Shown: positions 50,749-61,086 of the stretch, piece after piece
Layout: every line of letters starts with the position of its first letter
How positions within the stretch are numbered: the stretch's first letter is position 1
NCBI RefSeq assembly: GCF_000160755.1
Contig: NZ_GG668579.1
Span: forward strand, 1-64,000
Direction of reading: 5' to 3'
DNA length: 64,000 bases
Source: Proteus mirabilis ATCC 29906
GTDB lineage: Bacteria > Pseudomonadota > Gammaproteobacteria > Enterobacterales > Enterobacteriaceae
Notes under the pieces: generated by a model
Told to the model about the DNA's origin: nothing
The model's input: the letters and a program-made list of their open reading frames with translations, nothing else
The model's database searches: none
Made by a program: the position numbers and the translations under genes

Positions 50749-51843
50749 TTACTGTATGGGGTTCAGTAAGGTGGGTTGCGATTTTTTTAATACCCATACA
50801 CGTCCATAATGATTATAAAAACCCGCCATTTGTCCGGCTTCTTTACCAATACCATGATAAATATCGAAATGATGTCCTTTAATGGCTCCCCCCACATCCA
50901 AAGCAACCATTAAACGCATTTGGTATTGTCCAGTAAACTTACCGGTATTATCTAAAATAGGGATTTCCGCTAATAATACGGTTCCTGCGGGGATAATACT
51001 TCTATCAGAAGCCACTGACGCTTTAGCAATCAGCGGAATAGCACTTGCCCCTCTTACTGGCGTAAAAGGTTCAGGTTTAAAGAAAACGAAAGAGGGGTTC
51101 TGTTCTAATAATTTTCTGACTTCTTGTTCACTATGCTTATCAGCCCACTCTCTAATTGCCAACATTGACATCGCTTCTTTTTCAACTTCACCATTATCAA
51201 TCAGCACTTTACCAATACTGCGGTAGGGATGACCATTTTTCCCAGCATAACCAAAGAAGGTTAAAGGTTTACCATCACCATAATCGACATAGCCACTGCC
51301 TTGCACTTCCATCATAAAGTTATCCATGATGGAGTTACTATAAGCGGCAATTAAAGTGGGACTTAAAGCACCGTTATAGATAGCCGCTCGTGAAGGCAAT
51401 TTACCACGCACTTTGGCTGGCATGCGGTAGAGCGGATATTTAAAGTCACCTTGTGGCGTTAAACGTGCTTCTAAAACAGGGGTATAATATCCGGTAAATT
51501 TTACATTCCCATAATTATCTTCCCCTTCCATTTGAAAGGCTGCGATATTAAATTGACGTAATTGACGCGTATCTGCCCCTGAGCGTAACCAATTTTCCAC
51601 TGCTTGATAAGTATCTTGATTACTATTGTATAGACGTGAAGATGTTTGATTTATTTGGTTAATTTGTTCAAGGTAATCTGAGCCATTAATGGGCTTGCCT
51701 TGCGTATTTGGCGAGTTAACTTCAATAAGATCTTGTTTAAGCTTACCATCTTTATACTGTTGCCCCTGATCTGTTGGACGATGGCAGCCTGTTAAGGCAA
51801 GCGCTAATATCCCCAAAAGCAACGATTTTCGCCAAGTAACCAT
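50749..51843 (-). CDS. mltA: Membrane-bound lytic murein transglycosylase A
   Basis: Outer-membrane lipoprotein that cleaves peptidoglycan glycan strands, forming 1,6-anhydromuramic ends. The signal peptide has lipobox LALTGC with Cys near residue 19. The MltA domain follows (FTGYYTPVLEARL near 118), with the C-terminal 3D domain containing the catalytic aspartate in MVALDVGGAIKGHHFDIYHG near 311. The 364 residues match E. coli. It lies beside the initiator tRNAs as in E. coli. Confidence 0.95.
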   Translation of the reverse strand: MVTWRKSLLLGILALALTGCHRPTDQGQQYKDGKLKQDLIEVNSPNTQGKPINGSDYLEQINQINQTSSRLYNSNQDTYQAVENWLRSGADTRQLRQFNIAAFQMEGEDNYGNVKFTGYYTPVLEARLTPQGDFKYPLYRMPAKVRGKLPSRAAIYNGALSPTLIAAYSNSIMDNFMMEVQGSGYVDYGDGKPLTFFGYAGKNGHPYRSIGKVLIDNGEVEKEAMSMLAIREWADKHSEQEVRKLLEQNPSFVFFKPEPFTPVRGASAIPLIAKASVASDRSIIPAGTVLLAEIPILDNTGKFTGQYQMRLMVALDVGGAIKGHHFDIYHGIGKEAGQMAGFYNHYGRVWVLKKSQPTLLNPIQ

Positions 51844-52057
51844 TTTTTACTTATATTCCTACTTTAAAAAGAGTTGATGACAAGAAAGATACCAAAGCCA
51901 AATCAAGAAAGATATCGATACAGAAGTGGTTGCGGTTTTTTTAATTATCGGCTTCACCATTTAGTGTGTTATCTAAAGTATAACTGTCTAAAATTACACC
52001 TCTGTGTATTATTTCTGACCGTTTTTAAAAGAAAATGGCAAAAATTACATAAAAAAC

Positions 52058-52085
52058 TTGCAAGTTATCAGATCCTGAGTATAGT
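52058..52085 (+). promoter_or_regulatory. Promoter of the initiator tRNA cluster
   Basis: TTGCAA (52058-52063) and TATAGT (52080-52085), with a 16-bp spacer, are followed by a GC-rich discriminator GCCCC. This is typical of growth-rate and stringently regulated stable RNA promoters. The rest of the 257-bp mltA-tRNA gap shows no gene. Confidence 0.75.
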
Positions 52086-52100
52086 GCCCCTCTGTGGAGA

Positions 52101-52177
<77 letters not shown>

Positions 52178-52218
52178 ATTCACAACATACGCAGTAAGTT
52201 AAAATTTATAGATTCAGT

Positions 52219-52295
<77 letters not shown>

Positions 52296-52316
52296 ATTTC
52301 TATAAATATTTTCGGA

Positions 52317-52393
<77 letters not shown>

Positions 52394-52598
52394 ATCCTTT
52401 CCCTAATTCTATTTTCTACAAATTCCCATTAAATACTCTCTTAATCCCTACTCTATTTACAATAACCAATATACTCCCTGTTACTGAGTTATGATTTAAC
52501 TTATTGGATAAAAAATAATAAGTTGTTACCTCTAGTAGAAAATAACTATTTATTTCCCACTAGAAGTCTCAAAAATAAGTTGTAGTTGTATAGCGAGA

Positions 52599-53861
52599 TC
52601 AGCCTCGATCAGCTAATGTCAGTTCACCACCATTAGCAAAATAGGCTTTAATACCTTTGAAAATAGATTCAGCAACTTGTTGCTGGAATTTAGCCGTTTT
52701 GAGCTTTCGCTCTTCTTCAATATTACTAATAAAAGCCGTCTCTACTAAAATAGAAGGGATCTCAGGGGCTTTTAAAACCGCAAATCCGGCTTGATCGACC
52801 TTATTTTTATGTAGCTTATTCACGCCACCTAATAATTTTAATACCTCACTACCAAATTTTAGGCTGTCATTAATTGTCGCGGTCTGTACTAAATCAAGCA
52901 TTGCGTGATCAACATAGCGATCACCACTTCGACTCACCCCACCAATTAAATCCGCTTCATTTTGGGTTTGAGCTAGGTAACGTGCGGTATTACTTGTTGC
53001 GCCTGTTTTGGATAGCGCGAAAACCGAAGAGCCTCTAGCCGAGCGATTGGTAAATGCGTCTGCATGAATAGAGACAAAGAGATCAGCCTGCATTTTCCGC
53101 GCTTTCGCTACTCGCACTTTTAAGGGGATAAACACATCCTCATTACGCGTCATATAAGCTTTCATTTTGGCATCTTTATCAATCAATGCTCTTAAGCGAC
53201 GGGCAATTTGTAGTACAACATCTTTCTCACGAGTTTTATATTTCCCCATCGCTCCCGGATCTTCACCACCATGACCGGGGTCAATCATGATAATAATCGG
53301 CCTATCTCGTCCTGCTCTTCCGGGCTTACGCGTATCCGTTTGTTCAGGCACAGCTTGTTGTAAATCCCCTTCGTTATATTCACGCAATAGCGCTAATAGC
53401 GGATCATCTTCACTCGTCGCCGCATGGCTTGGATAGAAATCGAGCACTAAGCGATTTTTAAATTCAGCAACGGGTTTTAAAGTAAACATTTGTGGCTGAA
53501 CGGGGGTTTTAATTTCAAACACTAAACGAACCGTAGTTGGGGTATTTTGACCGACACGAATAAGTTTTAAGTAAGGATCGTTTGTTTGCACTTGACTAGC
53601 CATACCTTTCAGAACGCTATTCAGTTGGATACCTTCAAGATCAACCACAATTCTATCTGGTGCTGATAACGCAAACTGGCGATATTTCAAGGGTCTACTT
53701 GATTCGATAGTCACACGTGTATAAGTCGATGCAGGCCATACCCTGACGGCAACCACTGATGATGTTGCCGCTAAGCCAACAGGACTAACACTTAATAACA
53801 ATAACGCGCCAATTCCTTTAATAAGACGACGACGTGTTTGATTATGTTCTGAATGACTCAT
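52599..53861 (-). CDS. amiC: N-acetylmuramoyl-L-alanine amidase AmiC
   Basis: Periplasmic zinc amidase that splits septal peptidoglycan during daughter cell separation. The N terminus carries a twin-arginine signal ([14 protein letters not shown] near residue 10), as known for AmiC. An AMIN septal-targeting domain (about 35-140) is followed by the Amidase_3 domain with zinc-ligand motifs [11 protein letters not shown] near 193, the SIHAD segment near 264 and a catalytic Glu in VETAF near 373. The 420 residues are normal. It is divergent from argA. Confidence 0.96.
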   Translation of the reverse strand: MSHSEHNQTRRRLIKGIGALLLLSVSPVGLAATSSVVAVRVWPASTYTRVTIESSRPLKYRQFALSAPDRIVVDLEGIQLNSVLKGMASQVQTNDPYLKLIRVGQNTPTTVRLVFEIKTPVQPQMFTLKPVAEFKNRLVLDFYPSHAATSEDDPLLALLREYNEGDLQQAVPEQTDTRKPGRAGRDRPIIIMIDPGHGGEDPGAMGKYKTREKDVVLQIARRLRALIDKDAKMKAYMTRNEDVFIPLKVRVAKARKMQADLFVSIHADAFTNRSARGSSVFALSKTGATSNTARYLAQTQNEADLIGGVSRSGDRYVDHAMLDLVQTATINDSLKFGSEVLKLLGGVNKLHKNKVDQAGFAVLKAPEIPSILVETAFISNIEEERKLKTAKFQQQVAESIFKGIKAYFANGGELTLADRG

Positions 53862-54053
53862 GAAAATATTCCAAAAAAAACGATTAACATCAAAAAGTGC
53901 TAAAACAGACGGTCAAAAAATATCTGAACGAAAAACTTTACCGAATCCACACTTCACTGTCACTTAAAAACAGCACAATTACACACTTTTATACAAATAT
54001 TCTGCCTTCTGTTAAAACAGTAAGATCGGATTTTACTTGCCATTTCCGCTCAA

Positions 54054-54092
54054 AAAGAATAAAAATACATTAAATGCGAATAAAAATTCACT
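54054..54092 (+). promoter_or_regulatory. ArgR operator (two ARG boxes) before argA
   Basis: Two 18-bp ARG boxes (54054-54071 and 54075-54092) are separated by 3 bp, the spacing bound by the ArgR hexamer in E. coli. The second box, TGCGAATAAAAATTCACT, differs from the consensus at one position. The first, AAAGAATAAAAATACATT, differs at two conserved positions. Arginine would repress argA through this site. Confidence 0.85.
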
Positions 54093-54105
54093 TGAGAGGG
54101 GCTTT

Positions 54106-55440
54106 ATGAAAGAGCGTAGCACCGAATTGGTCGATGGTTTTCGACACTCGGTTCCGTATATCAATGCACATAGAGGTAAAACATTTGTCATTATGCTAGG
54201 GGGAGAAGCAATAGCCCATGAGAACTTTCCCTCGATCATTAACGATATTGGTTTATTGCATAGTTTAGGAATACGGTTAGTGGTGGTTTACGGCGCTAGA
54301 CCACAAATCGACATGGCTCTTGAAGAGCAAAAAATTTCTCCGCTCTATCATAAACACACACGAATTACTGATAGTAAAACCCTTGAAGTAGTTAAACAAT
54401 CTGCCGGTACCTTACAACTCGATATTACTGCTCGTTTATCAATGAGTTTAAGTAATACGCCCTTGCAAGGAGCGCATATTAATGTGGTTAGCGGTAATTT
54501 TGTCATTGCCCAACCTTTAGGTGTCGATGATGGGGTCGATTATTGCCATAGCGGTAAAATTCGCCGTATTGATGAAGAGGCCATTCATCGTCAGTTAGAT
54601 AACAATGCCATTGTGTTAATTGGCCCTGTTGCCGTCTCTGTTACAGGGGAAAGTTTTAATTTAACCTCTGAAGAGGTCGCAACCCAGCTAGCTATCAAAC
54701 TTAAAGCACAAAAGCTTATTGGCTTTTGCTCTTCGCAAGGGGTTGTAGATGCAAGTGGCCAGATTGTGTCTGAACTCTTACCTAATCAAGCAGAAGAACG
54801 AATTCAAGCATTACAAACTACAGGCGATTATCACTCAGGTACTGTACGTTTTTTACGAGGTGCGGTAACAGCCTGCCGTCGTGGTGTTGAGCGTAGCCAT
54901 TTATTAAGCTATCAAGCGGATGGTGCCATTGTTCAAGAGTTATTTTCTCGTGACGGTATTGGTACGCAGATTGTGATGGAAAGTGCCGAGAAAGTCCGCC
55001 GCGCCAATATTAATGATATTGGTGGCATATTAGAGCTTATTCGTCCATTAGAGCAACAAGGCATTTTAGTACGTCGCTCAAGAGAGCAACTTGAGATGGA
55101 AATTGATCAATTCACTATTATTGAGCGCGATAATCTCACCATTGCTTGTGCCGCTCTCTATCCTTATCAGTCTGAAAAAATAGGTGAAATGGCCTGTGTC
55201 GCCGTTCATCCTGATTATCGTAGCTCTTGTCGAGGTGAAGTGTTGTTACAACGCATATCAACCCAAGCTAAACAGATGGGGTTAGATAAATTATTTGTGC
55301 TCACGACTCGTAGTATTCATTGGTTCCAAGAAAAAGGCTTTACGCCTGCTGAAATCGATAAATTACCTATTGAAAAACAGGCTCTGTATAATTATCAGCG
55401 CCGCTCTAAGATCTTAATTTTAGATCTACATAAAGAGTAG
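54106..55440 (+). CDS. argA: Amino-acid N-acetyltransferase (N-acetylglutamate synthase)
   Basis: First step of arginine synthesis, acetylating glutamate; feedback inhibited by arginine. From the ATG at 54106, preceded by GAGAGGGG, the 444 residues comprise an amino-acid-kinase-like domain ([13 protein letters not shown] near 31 and [10 protein letters not shown] near 61) and a C-terminal GNAT domain (about 295-440). The GNAT acetyl-CoA loop reads [15 protein letters not shown]. An upstream in-frame ATG lies before the ARG boxes and is rejected. Confidence 0.96.
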   Translation: MKERSTELVDGFRHSVPYINAHRGKTFVIMLGGEAIAHENFPSIINDIGLLHSLGIRLVVVYGARPQIDMALEEQKISPLYHKHTRITDSKTLEVVKQSAGTLQLDITARLSMSLSNTPLQGAHINVVSGNFVIAQPLGVDDGVDYCHSGKIRRIDEEAIHRQLDNNAIVLIGPVAVSVTGESFNLTSEEVATQLAIKLKAQKLIGFCSSQGVVDASGQIVSELLPNQAEERIQALQTTGDYHSGTVRFLRGAVTACRRGVERSHLLSYQADGAIVQELFSRDGIGTQIVMESAEKVRRANINDIGGILELIRPLEQQGILVRRSREQLEMEIDQFTIIERDNLTIACAALYPYQSEKIGEMACVAVHPDYRSSCRGEVLLQRISTQAKQMGLDKLFVLTTRSIHWFQEKGFTPAEIDKLPIEKQALYNYQRRSKILILDLHKE

Positions 55441-55452
55441 TTTTATTAATAA

Positions 55453-55492
55453 AGTAAAAAAGACAGGCTCCCCCTCTCAAAGCCTGTCTTTT
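55453..55492. terminator. Bidirectional terminator argA/recD
   Basis: AAAAGACAGGCT (55458-55469) pairs perfectly with AGCCTGTCTTTT (55481-55492). The minus-strand exit has a run of six T, and the plus-strand exit has four. It lies between the convergent genes argA and recD. Confidence 0.9.
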
Positions 55493-55538
55493 GCTATTCA
55501 CTATAATTATATTAATTCGTATTAAATTAAAAAATCAC

Positions 55539-57455
55539 TCAGTAACGCAGTTTTTTAACTAATCCACTGCGGCGTTGAATACGTGTTTGGATCGCCATTT
55601 TCACCATATATTCAGAAGAATAAAGTGATAGCTTCTGCTTGGCTCGCGTTATCGCCGTATAGAGTAATTCTCGGCTAACAATAGGAGAAAATTGTGTCGG
55701 CAACACCAGTGCCGTATGGGTAAATTCCGAACCTTGTGATTTATGTACTGTCATCACATAAGCAGTCTCATGTTGCGGTAAACGACTAGGTTGAATAGCT
55801 TTCAATGTGCCATCAGGCAACTGAAAGAAAGCTTTCATTTCCCCTTCATCGTTATTAAGCATAATGCCGATATCACCATTAAATAGCCCCAATGTGCTGT
55901 CATTACGCTGGATCATAATTGGTCGCCCAATATACTCCCGCTGATAACTATTTATAGGTCGTCGTATCAAGCGTTGGCGATGTAACAGCATCTCAATACG
56001 TTCATTTAGCCCTGTGACACCAAAAGGCCCTTCTCGCAAGGCGCACAATAAACGATATTGATTAAAGCTATGAAGGATAGTCTCTGGTGCTGCTTTTTGC
56101 GCGACTAACGATAGATAGTGATGATAAGCCTTAGCAACATCTTGAAGCATCTTCATATAGCTCTCATCGGTGTCTAATGAGATAAATTCGATGTCCTGCG
56201 GATCGGTATGTTTTTCTCGCTCAGTGCTCTCTTGTGTTACTGTCGCTTTTTTCAGTAACGTCATAGCACTCTTTACTTGTCCTTGATTAACTGCAAAAGC
56301 TAATTGACCAATACCTGAATGTGAGCCAAAACGATAACTTTTACGCAGTAAGCATAGTGAATCACTGACCACCGAAACTGGCGTAGTAGAAGTCGTCATA
56401 GAAGCGGGATCTTTCTGTAATTCACCTTGTGTTAAGCGATCAATCTGCTCAAAACGGCGTTGGCTAAACCCCTGATCCGCAAAACGACAAATATCCCCTA
56501 AAACAGCTCCCGCCTCTACCGAAGCGAGCTGATCTTTATCTCCCAGAAAAATAACATGGCAATGTTCCGGTAAAGCCTCAATTAAACGCGCCATCATCGG
56601 TAAATCCACCATAGAAGCTTCATCTATAACCAAGATATCAAGTTGTAGCGGATTATCGCGATGATAACGAACTTGCTGACTTTCCGGTTGGGCACCTAAT
56701 AAGCGATGAATGGTTTGCGCTTGATCGGGCATCCATTTTAACTCTTCTTCACTTAGTGCCAATTGCGCTAATGCTTTACCTAATGATTCGGTCAATCTAG
56801 CTGCCGCTTTTCCCGTGGGTGCGGCTAGTTGAATAATGGGTTTTTCATTCGCCGTTAGCATGACAAAAGCAGCTAAAATCTTTGCTACTGTCGTGGTCTT
56901 TCCTGTCCCTGGGCCACCCGAAATAATCGAAATAGGGCTTGTAATAGCAACCGCTGCGGCGACTTTTTGCCAGTTAGTTTCAGCATGTGTTTTAACGCTT
57001 GGGAAAAGTTGATTTAATACGTTTGTTAATTGATTTTCATCGATATCAACCACCCGTTGCTCTTGGCGAAAAAATTGCGCAACTAGCTCTTCATAACGCC
57101 ACATTCTTTGTAGATAAAGTAATCCGTTATCGAGAATAATAGGTGAAGGTAGATCACTATGGCCTTGATTAACACACTCGCTCTGATTAAGCTCTGCCAG
57201 TATTTCTTTCGCTGATGGTTGCGCCATTTTCTGCCAAATGGCTTGTGAAAGCTCGGTGTGTCGTCCATCAAACAATTTATCTTGTTGTATGATATTTAAC
57301 GGTAAGCAAACATGGCCCGCCCCTGTTTGAGCACTAAGATAGGCAAAAATAAACAGTAGGATAGGATTTTCATCTGCCACCAGCATTTGAGCAAAACGTA
57401 AATCTAATGGGCGCAATAGGTTTTGTGCAATTGCTTGTTCTAATAATTTAATCAT
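55539..57455 (-). CDS. recD: Exodeoxyribonuclease V subunit alpha RecD
   Basis: 5'-3' helicase motor of RecBCD, the recombination and double-strand-break repair enzyme. Walker A GGPGTGKTTT is near residue 176, Walker B VIDEASMVDL near 275, and helicase motif VI VMTVHKSQGSEF near 577. The ATG at 57455 overlaps the recB stop by 8 bp and aligns with the E. coli start; an in-frame GTG at 57470 is an alternative. The 638 residues are somewhat longer than E. coli RecD (608). Confidence 0.95.
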   Translation of the reverse strand: MIKLLEQAIAQNLLRPLDLRFAQMLVADENPILLFIFAYLSAQTGAGHVCLPLNIIQQDKLFDGRHTELSQAIWQKMAQPSAKEILAELNQSECVNQGHSDLPSPIILDNGLLYLQRMWRYEELVAQFFRQEQRVVDIDENQLTNVLNQLFPSVKTHAETNWQKVAAAVAITSPISIISGGPGTGKTTTVAKILAAFVMLTANEKPIIQLAAPTGKAAARLTESLGKALAQLALSEEELKWMPDQAQTIHRLLGAQPESQQVRYHRDNPLQLDILVIDEASMVDLPMMARLIEALPEHCHVIFLGDKDQLASVEAGAVLGDICRFADQGFSQRRFEQIDRLTQGELQKDPASMTTSTTPVSVVSDSLCLLRKSYRFGSHSGIGQLAFAVNQGQVKSAMTLLKKATVTQESTEREKHTDPQDIEFISLDTDESYMKMLQDVAKAYHHYLSLVAQKAAPETILHSFNQYRLLCALREGPFGVTGLNERIEMLLHRQRLIRRPINSYQREYIGRPIMIQRNDSTLGLFNGDIGIMLNNDEGEMKAFFQLPDGTLKAIQPSRLPQHETAYVMTVHKSQGSEFTHTALVLPTQFSPIVSRELLYTAITRAKQKLSLYSSEYMVKMAIQTRIQRRSGLVKKLRY

Positions 57456-60400
57456 TTGAATTGTTCTCACCCAGCGCGTTCACTTTACTGCCGTTAACCT
57501 CAAGCGCTTCCCCTTTAAATAGCGCATCTAATGCTTCTACAAACTTTTCTTCAGGGAGATAGGTATAGACGCCATTGCCCGGGTAGTCAGCATCAATACC
57601 ACGTAAGAAGAGATAGCAGATCCCACCAAAATGACGTTGATAATCATAATCAGGTAAGCGTTGTTGTAAAAATCGATGTAGCGCTAAAGTATAGAGTTGA
57701 TACTGTAAATCATAACGATGATCGCGCATTGCATTGCTCATCGCCTCTTGCGTGTAATCCTCACTCGATTCACCAAGCCAGTTAGATTTATAGTCAACCA
57801 CATAATACTTACCCTCCCAACAAAATACTAAGTCAATAAAACCTTTTAGCATGCCTTGCACTTGCTGAAAATTGAGGGCTGGACATTGCGCAGATAAAGG
57901 ATCGTATTGACGGGTTAATGCTGTTAACTGTGCCGCCGACATCTCTTTTTCAATAGGCAGATAGAATTGTAGCTCATCGAGTTGATGCTCCTTGGGAATA
58001 TCAGCTAAACATAAGCCTTGCGCATTTAATGGGGTGTGAAAAAGGGTTTCCATCCAAGCCACCAACAATGGCGTCCATTTTTCCTCAAAACCTTGGGCAA
58101 TAAGTTGCTCTTGCATCCAACTTTCATCAATAGGTTGTGAAAAATCAAGCTCTTCAAGCAAGCTATGTAAAAATGTCCCCGCGACTGCACCACGAGGGAA
58201 GTGATGAATAGAGAGTTCATCGCTGTGTTGCGCCGTTTTCTCACCTTTAGCATCGGTATCTAAGCCCGGAGCGATAGATTGCACCAAGGCATCCAAATCA
58301 GCACTATCAAATAGATATCCACGAGCAGAGTGTTGTGCCGTTAATCCCGAATAACTGGTGATACGCCAATTATCATTAATTTTTCGCTTAAATATGGCGG
58401 CATCTAAAGCAATATTCGTTGTGTGTGGAGATTGATATCGATGCGTTGAGGTATCACCTAACGTGATCACTTTTATATTGTCATCAAGCAATTGATTAAT
58501 GGATTGATGTAATAGCTCACTATTACCCTCTTCCCCATGCTGCAACAGATATCCCAGCGCATTTTTATGCAAATCAGTTAATCCTGACTTACGTTTATTT
58601 CCTTTAACCAAAGGCGCAACACCAACATAACAACAAAATTTCGCCCGAGTTAATGCCACATACAACAAGCGTAAATCCTCTGCCAATCGCTCTTCATCAG
58701 CAAGACGCACGCTATCAGGTTGATTAAAAATATCTAGTTTTGCGTAAAATTCATCTCTATCATGATAAAGCGCGCCCTTTTGTTCTTGATAATTACAGGC
58801 AAAAGGTAGGCAAACAATGGGATATTCCAATCCTTTAGATTTGTGAATGGTACAAATTTGCACTAGATTTTTATCACTTTCCAAACGCATTTGCTGACTT
58901 TCCGCTTGTGCATCTGGTCGAGAAATTTGCTGGGCTAACCAACGAATAAGGGCGTGCTCGCTATCAAGCTGTAATGATGTTTCTTGTAGCAACTCACCAA
59001 TATGCATGATATCGGTTAAACGTCGTTCTCCTGCTTGGCTTGCGAGTAAGTTCTCAGCGATTTGGTTTTCTATCATGACTTTACGTAGCATAGGTAACAC
59101 ACCACGTTTTTGCCACAAGACAAAATAATCAGCGAATTGCTCCACATAGCGGTTCCAACGCTGTTCATCTTGATTAAGTTCATCAATTTGTTGTGCGTTA
59201 AATCCAAACAGTGCACTGGCAAGAGAAGCTCTTAACACCCGTTCTTTTTCAGGGGTTACCACTGCTTGTAGTAACCAAAGTAGATCTTTGGCTTCATTGG
59301 TTTCAAACACACTTTCTCTATTGGATAAAAATACTGATTGGATAGATAACAGATCTAATGCATCTCGGATCAATAATGCTTCTCGGCGACTACGCACTAG
59401 CACCACAATATCGGCAGATGTGACAGCTCTTTTATTATCTTGTTCGATTAACCAAGCTTGTTGATTGTCACCAGCTGATAACCAGTCACGAATTTGCATC
59501 GCACATTGCGAGGCCATTAATTGTTCATAATTACCAGTTGAAAGGCTTTCACCTTCAGCTAACCAAAAATTTAATGGGGCAACCGTTTTTTGCTGGTAAA
59601 TAAACTTCATATGCTGATTTTTTTCAGCCGAATTGACCTCAATAAAAGGAATATGATCAAACAAAAAAGGGGTTTTAGAACGTAAAAACAGTTTATTAAC
59701 TGCACTTACCATACCCGGAGCCGAGCGCCAGTTAGTATTCAATGTATAGTGGTGATCGGTTTGTTGCCGTGCCCGAATATAGGTAAAGATATCTGCACCA
59801 CGAAAAGCGTAAATGGCTTGTTTGGGATCACCAATAAATAGCAAACCACTCTCTGTATGCTCACCATAGATAGTATCAAAAATACGATACTGCTGAGGAT
59901 CGGTATCCTGAAATTCGTCAATCATCGCAACAGGATAACGTTGGCGAATAGCATCTGCTAATGCTTCGCCACCTTCTCGTTGCAATGCCTTATCGAGACG
60001 CGTTAACAGATCATCAAATCCCAACTCACCACGACGCATTTTTTCATTTTCTATCCCTTGGCGTATTTCAGGAATGGCATTGGCAATGATCACATCACGT
60101 AACGTTAAACTTTGTTGGCAAAGTAGTTCGATTTCCGCAAATAAAGCGTGCTCAGGCGCAGCACCCTTTGTAGTTTTTTCATGTAGGGTTGCTTGCGAAA
60201 AACGACTTAAACAGTCAGGTAACTGATAACTTTTGGTTTCGAGTGGAGTGGCCCATGCGGTGATTTCATCGATCCATTTAGGTAAGAAACGACTACTGTA
60301 ACTGCGTTTATCAACACCAGATGAAGTTATCCAATCTGCAATTTCATTGCAATGATGACGCCATAGTGCTTTAACTTTATCAATGGCCTCAATGACTGCT

Positions 60401-61086
60401 TGATGACGCTGTTCAACAGTCTCTTTTTTAGCGTCGAAATCAATACCTTGAATTTCGGGGCATTCGCCTTGTAAATAGGGTTGAATTTCATAAAGCAGTT
60501 GCTCAGGGCCAGACCAAATTTCGCTTACCGCATAGGCAACATCATAAGAAAGGGGATAACAGTGCCTGCGCCAAAAATCAGCGCAGACACGTTTTTTTAA
60601 CTCATATTCATCTTGGATCAACACCTGTTCAAACAATACACCAGATTCAAAAGCGTTAGTGGCTAACATGCGCTGACAAAAACCATGAATAGTATAAATA
60701 GCGGCTTCATCCATTTGACGCTCAGCTTCTAATAGCCATTGCGCCGCCACCATTTTATTCGGGATTTGATCTAATAATATTTGGTAAGCGTTATTGTCAT
60801 TTTCTACTTGATGACGGATACAGGCTAGCCTTAACTGATGAATATTTTGACGAATACGGGCGCGTAATTCATCCGTTGCCGCTTCGGTAAAAGTAACGAC
60901 TAAGATCTCTTCAACACTTAAGGGGCGATGAAATGCTGACTCGCCCCCTAATCCAAGCAGTAATCGTAAATACAATAACCCTATAGTGTACGTTTTCCCT
61001 GTTCCCGCAGACGCCTCAATGAGGCGTCTTTGATACAAAGGAAGTGTATAGGGATCTAATACCTGTGCCTGTATCACTTCACTCAC
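57448..61086 (-). CDS. recB: Exodeoxyribonuclease V subunit beta RecB
   Basis: 3'-5' helicase and nuclease subunit of RecBCD that processes DNA ends and loads RecA after Chi. SF1 motifs include EASAGTGKTYTIG near residue 24, AMIDEFQDTDPQQYRIF near 388, GDPKQAIYAFRGAD near 420 and the VALTRAK motif VI near 816. The C-terminal nuclease domain shows VVDYKSNWLGE near 1110. The start is GTG at 61086, overlapping the ptrA stop by 4 bp. The 1212 residues are slightly more than in E. coli. Confidence 0.96.
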   Translation of the reverse strand: MSEVIQAQVLDPYTLPLYQRRLIEASAGTGKTYTIGLLYLRLLLGLGGESAFHRPLSVEEILVVTFTEAATDELRARIRQNIHQLRLACIRHQVENDNNAYQILLDQIPNKMVAAQWLLEAERQMDEAAIYTIHGFCQRMLATNAFESGVLFEQVLIQDEYELKKRVCADFWRRHCYPLSYDVAYAVSEIWSGPEQLLYEIQPYLQGECPEIQGIDFDAKKETVEQRHQAVIEAIDKVKALWRHHCNEIADWITSSGVDKRSYSSRFLPKWIDEITAWATPLETKSYQLPDCLSRFSQATLHEKTTKGAAPEHALFAEIELLCQQSLTLRDVIIANAIPEIRQGIENEKMRRGELGFDDLLTRLDKALQREGGEALADAIRQRYPVAMIDEFQDTDPQQYRIFDTIYGEHTESGLLFIGDPKQAIYAFRGADIFTYIRARQQTDHHYTLNTNWRSAPGMVSAVNKLFLRSKTPFLFDHIPFIEVNSAEKNQHMKFIYQQKTVAPLNFWLAEGESLSTGNYEQLMASQCAMQIRDWLSAGDNQQAWLIEQDNKRAVTSADIVVLVRSRREALLIRDALDLLSIQSVFLSNRESVFETNEAKDLLWLLQAVVTPEKERVLRASLASALFGFNAQQIDELNQDEQRWNRYVEQFADYFVLWQKRGVLPMLRKVMIENQIAENLLASQAGERRLTDIMHIGELLQETSLQLDSEHALIRWLAQQISRPDAQAESQQMRLESDKNLVQICTIHKSKGLEYPIVCLPFACNYQEQKGALYHDRDEFYAKLDIFNQPDSVRLADEERLAEDLRLLYVALTRAKFCCYVGVAPLVKGNKRKSGLTDLHKNALGYLLQHGEEGNSELLHQSINQLLDDNIKVITLGDTSTHRYQSPHTTNIALDAAIFKRKINDNWRITSYSGLTAQHSARGYLFDSADLDALVQSIAPGLDTDAKGEKTAQHSDELSIHHFPRGAVAGTFLHSLLEELDFSQPIDESWMQEQLIAQGFEEKWTPLLVAWMETLFHTPLNAQGLCLADIPKEHQLDELQFYLPIEKEMSAAQLTALTRQYDPLSAQCPALNFQQVQGMLKGFIDLVFCWEGKYYVVDYKSNWLGESSEDYTQEAMSNAMRDHRYDLQYQLYTLALHRFLQQRLPDYDYQRHFGGICYLFLRGIDADYPGNGVYTYLPEEKFVEALDALFKGEALEVNGSKVNALGENNSND

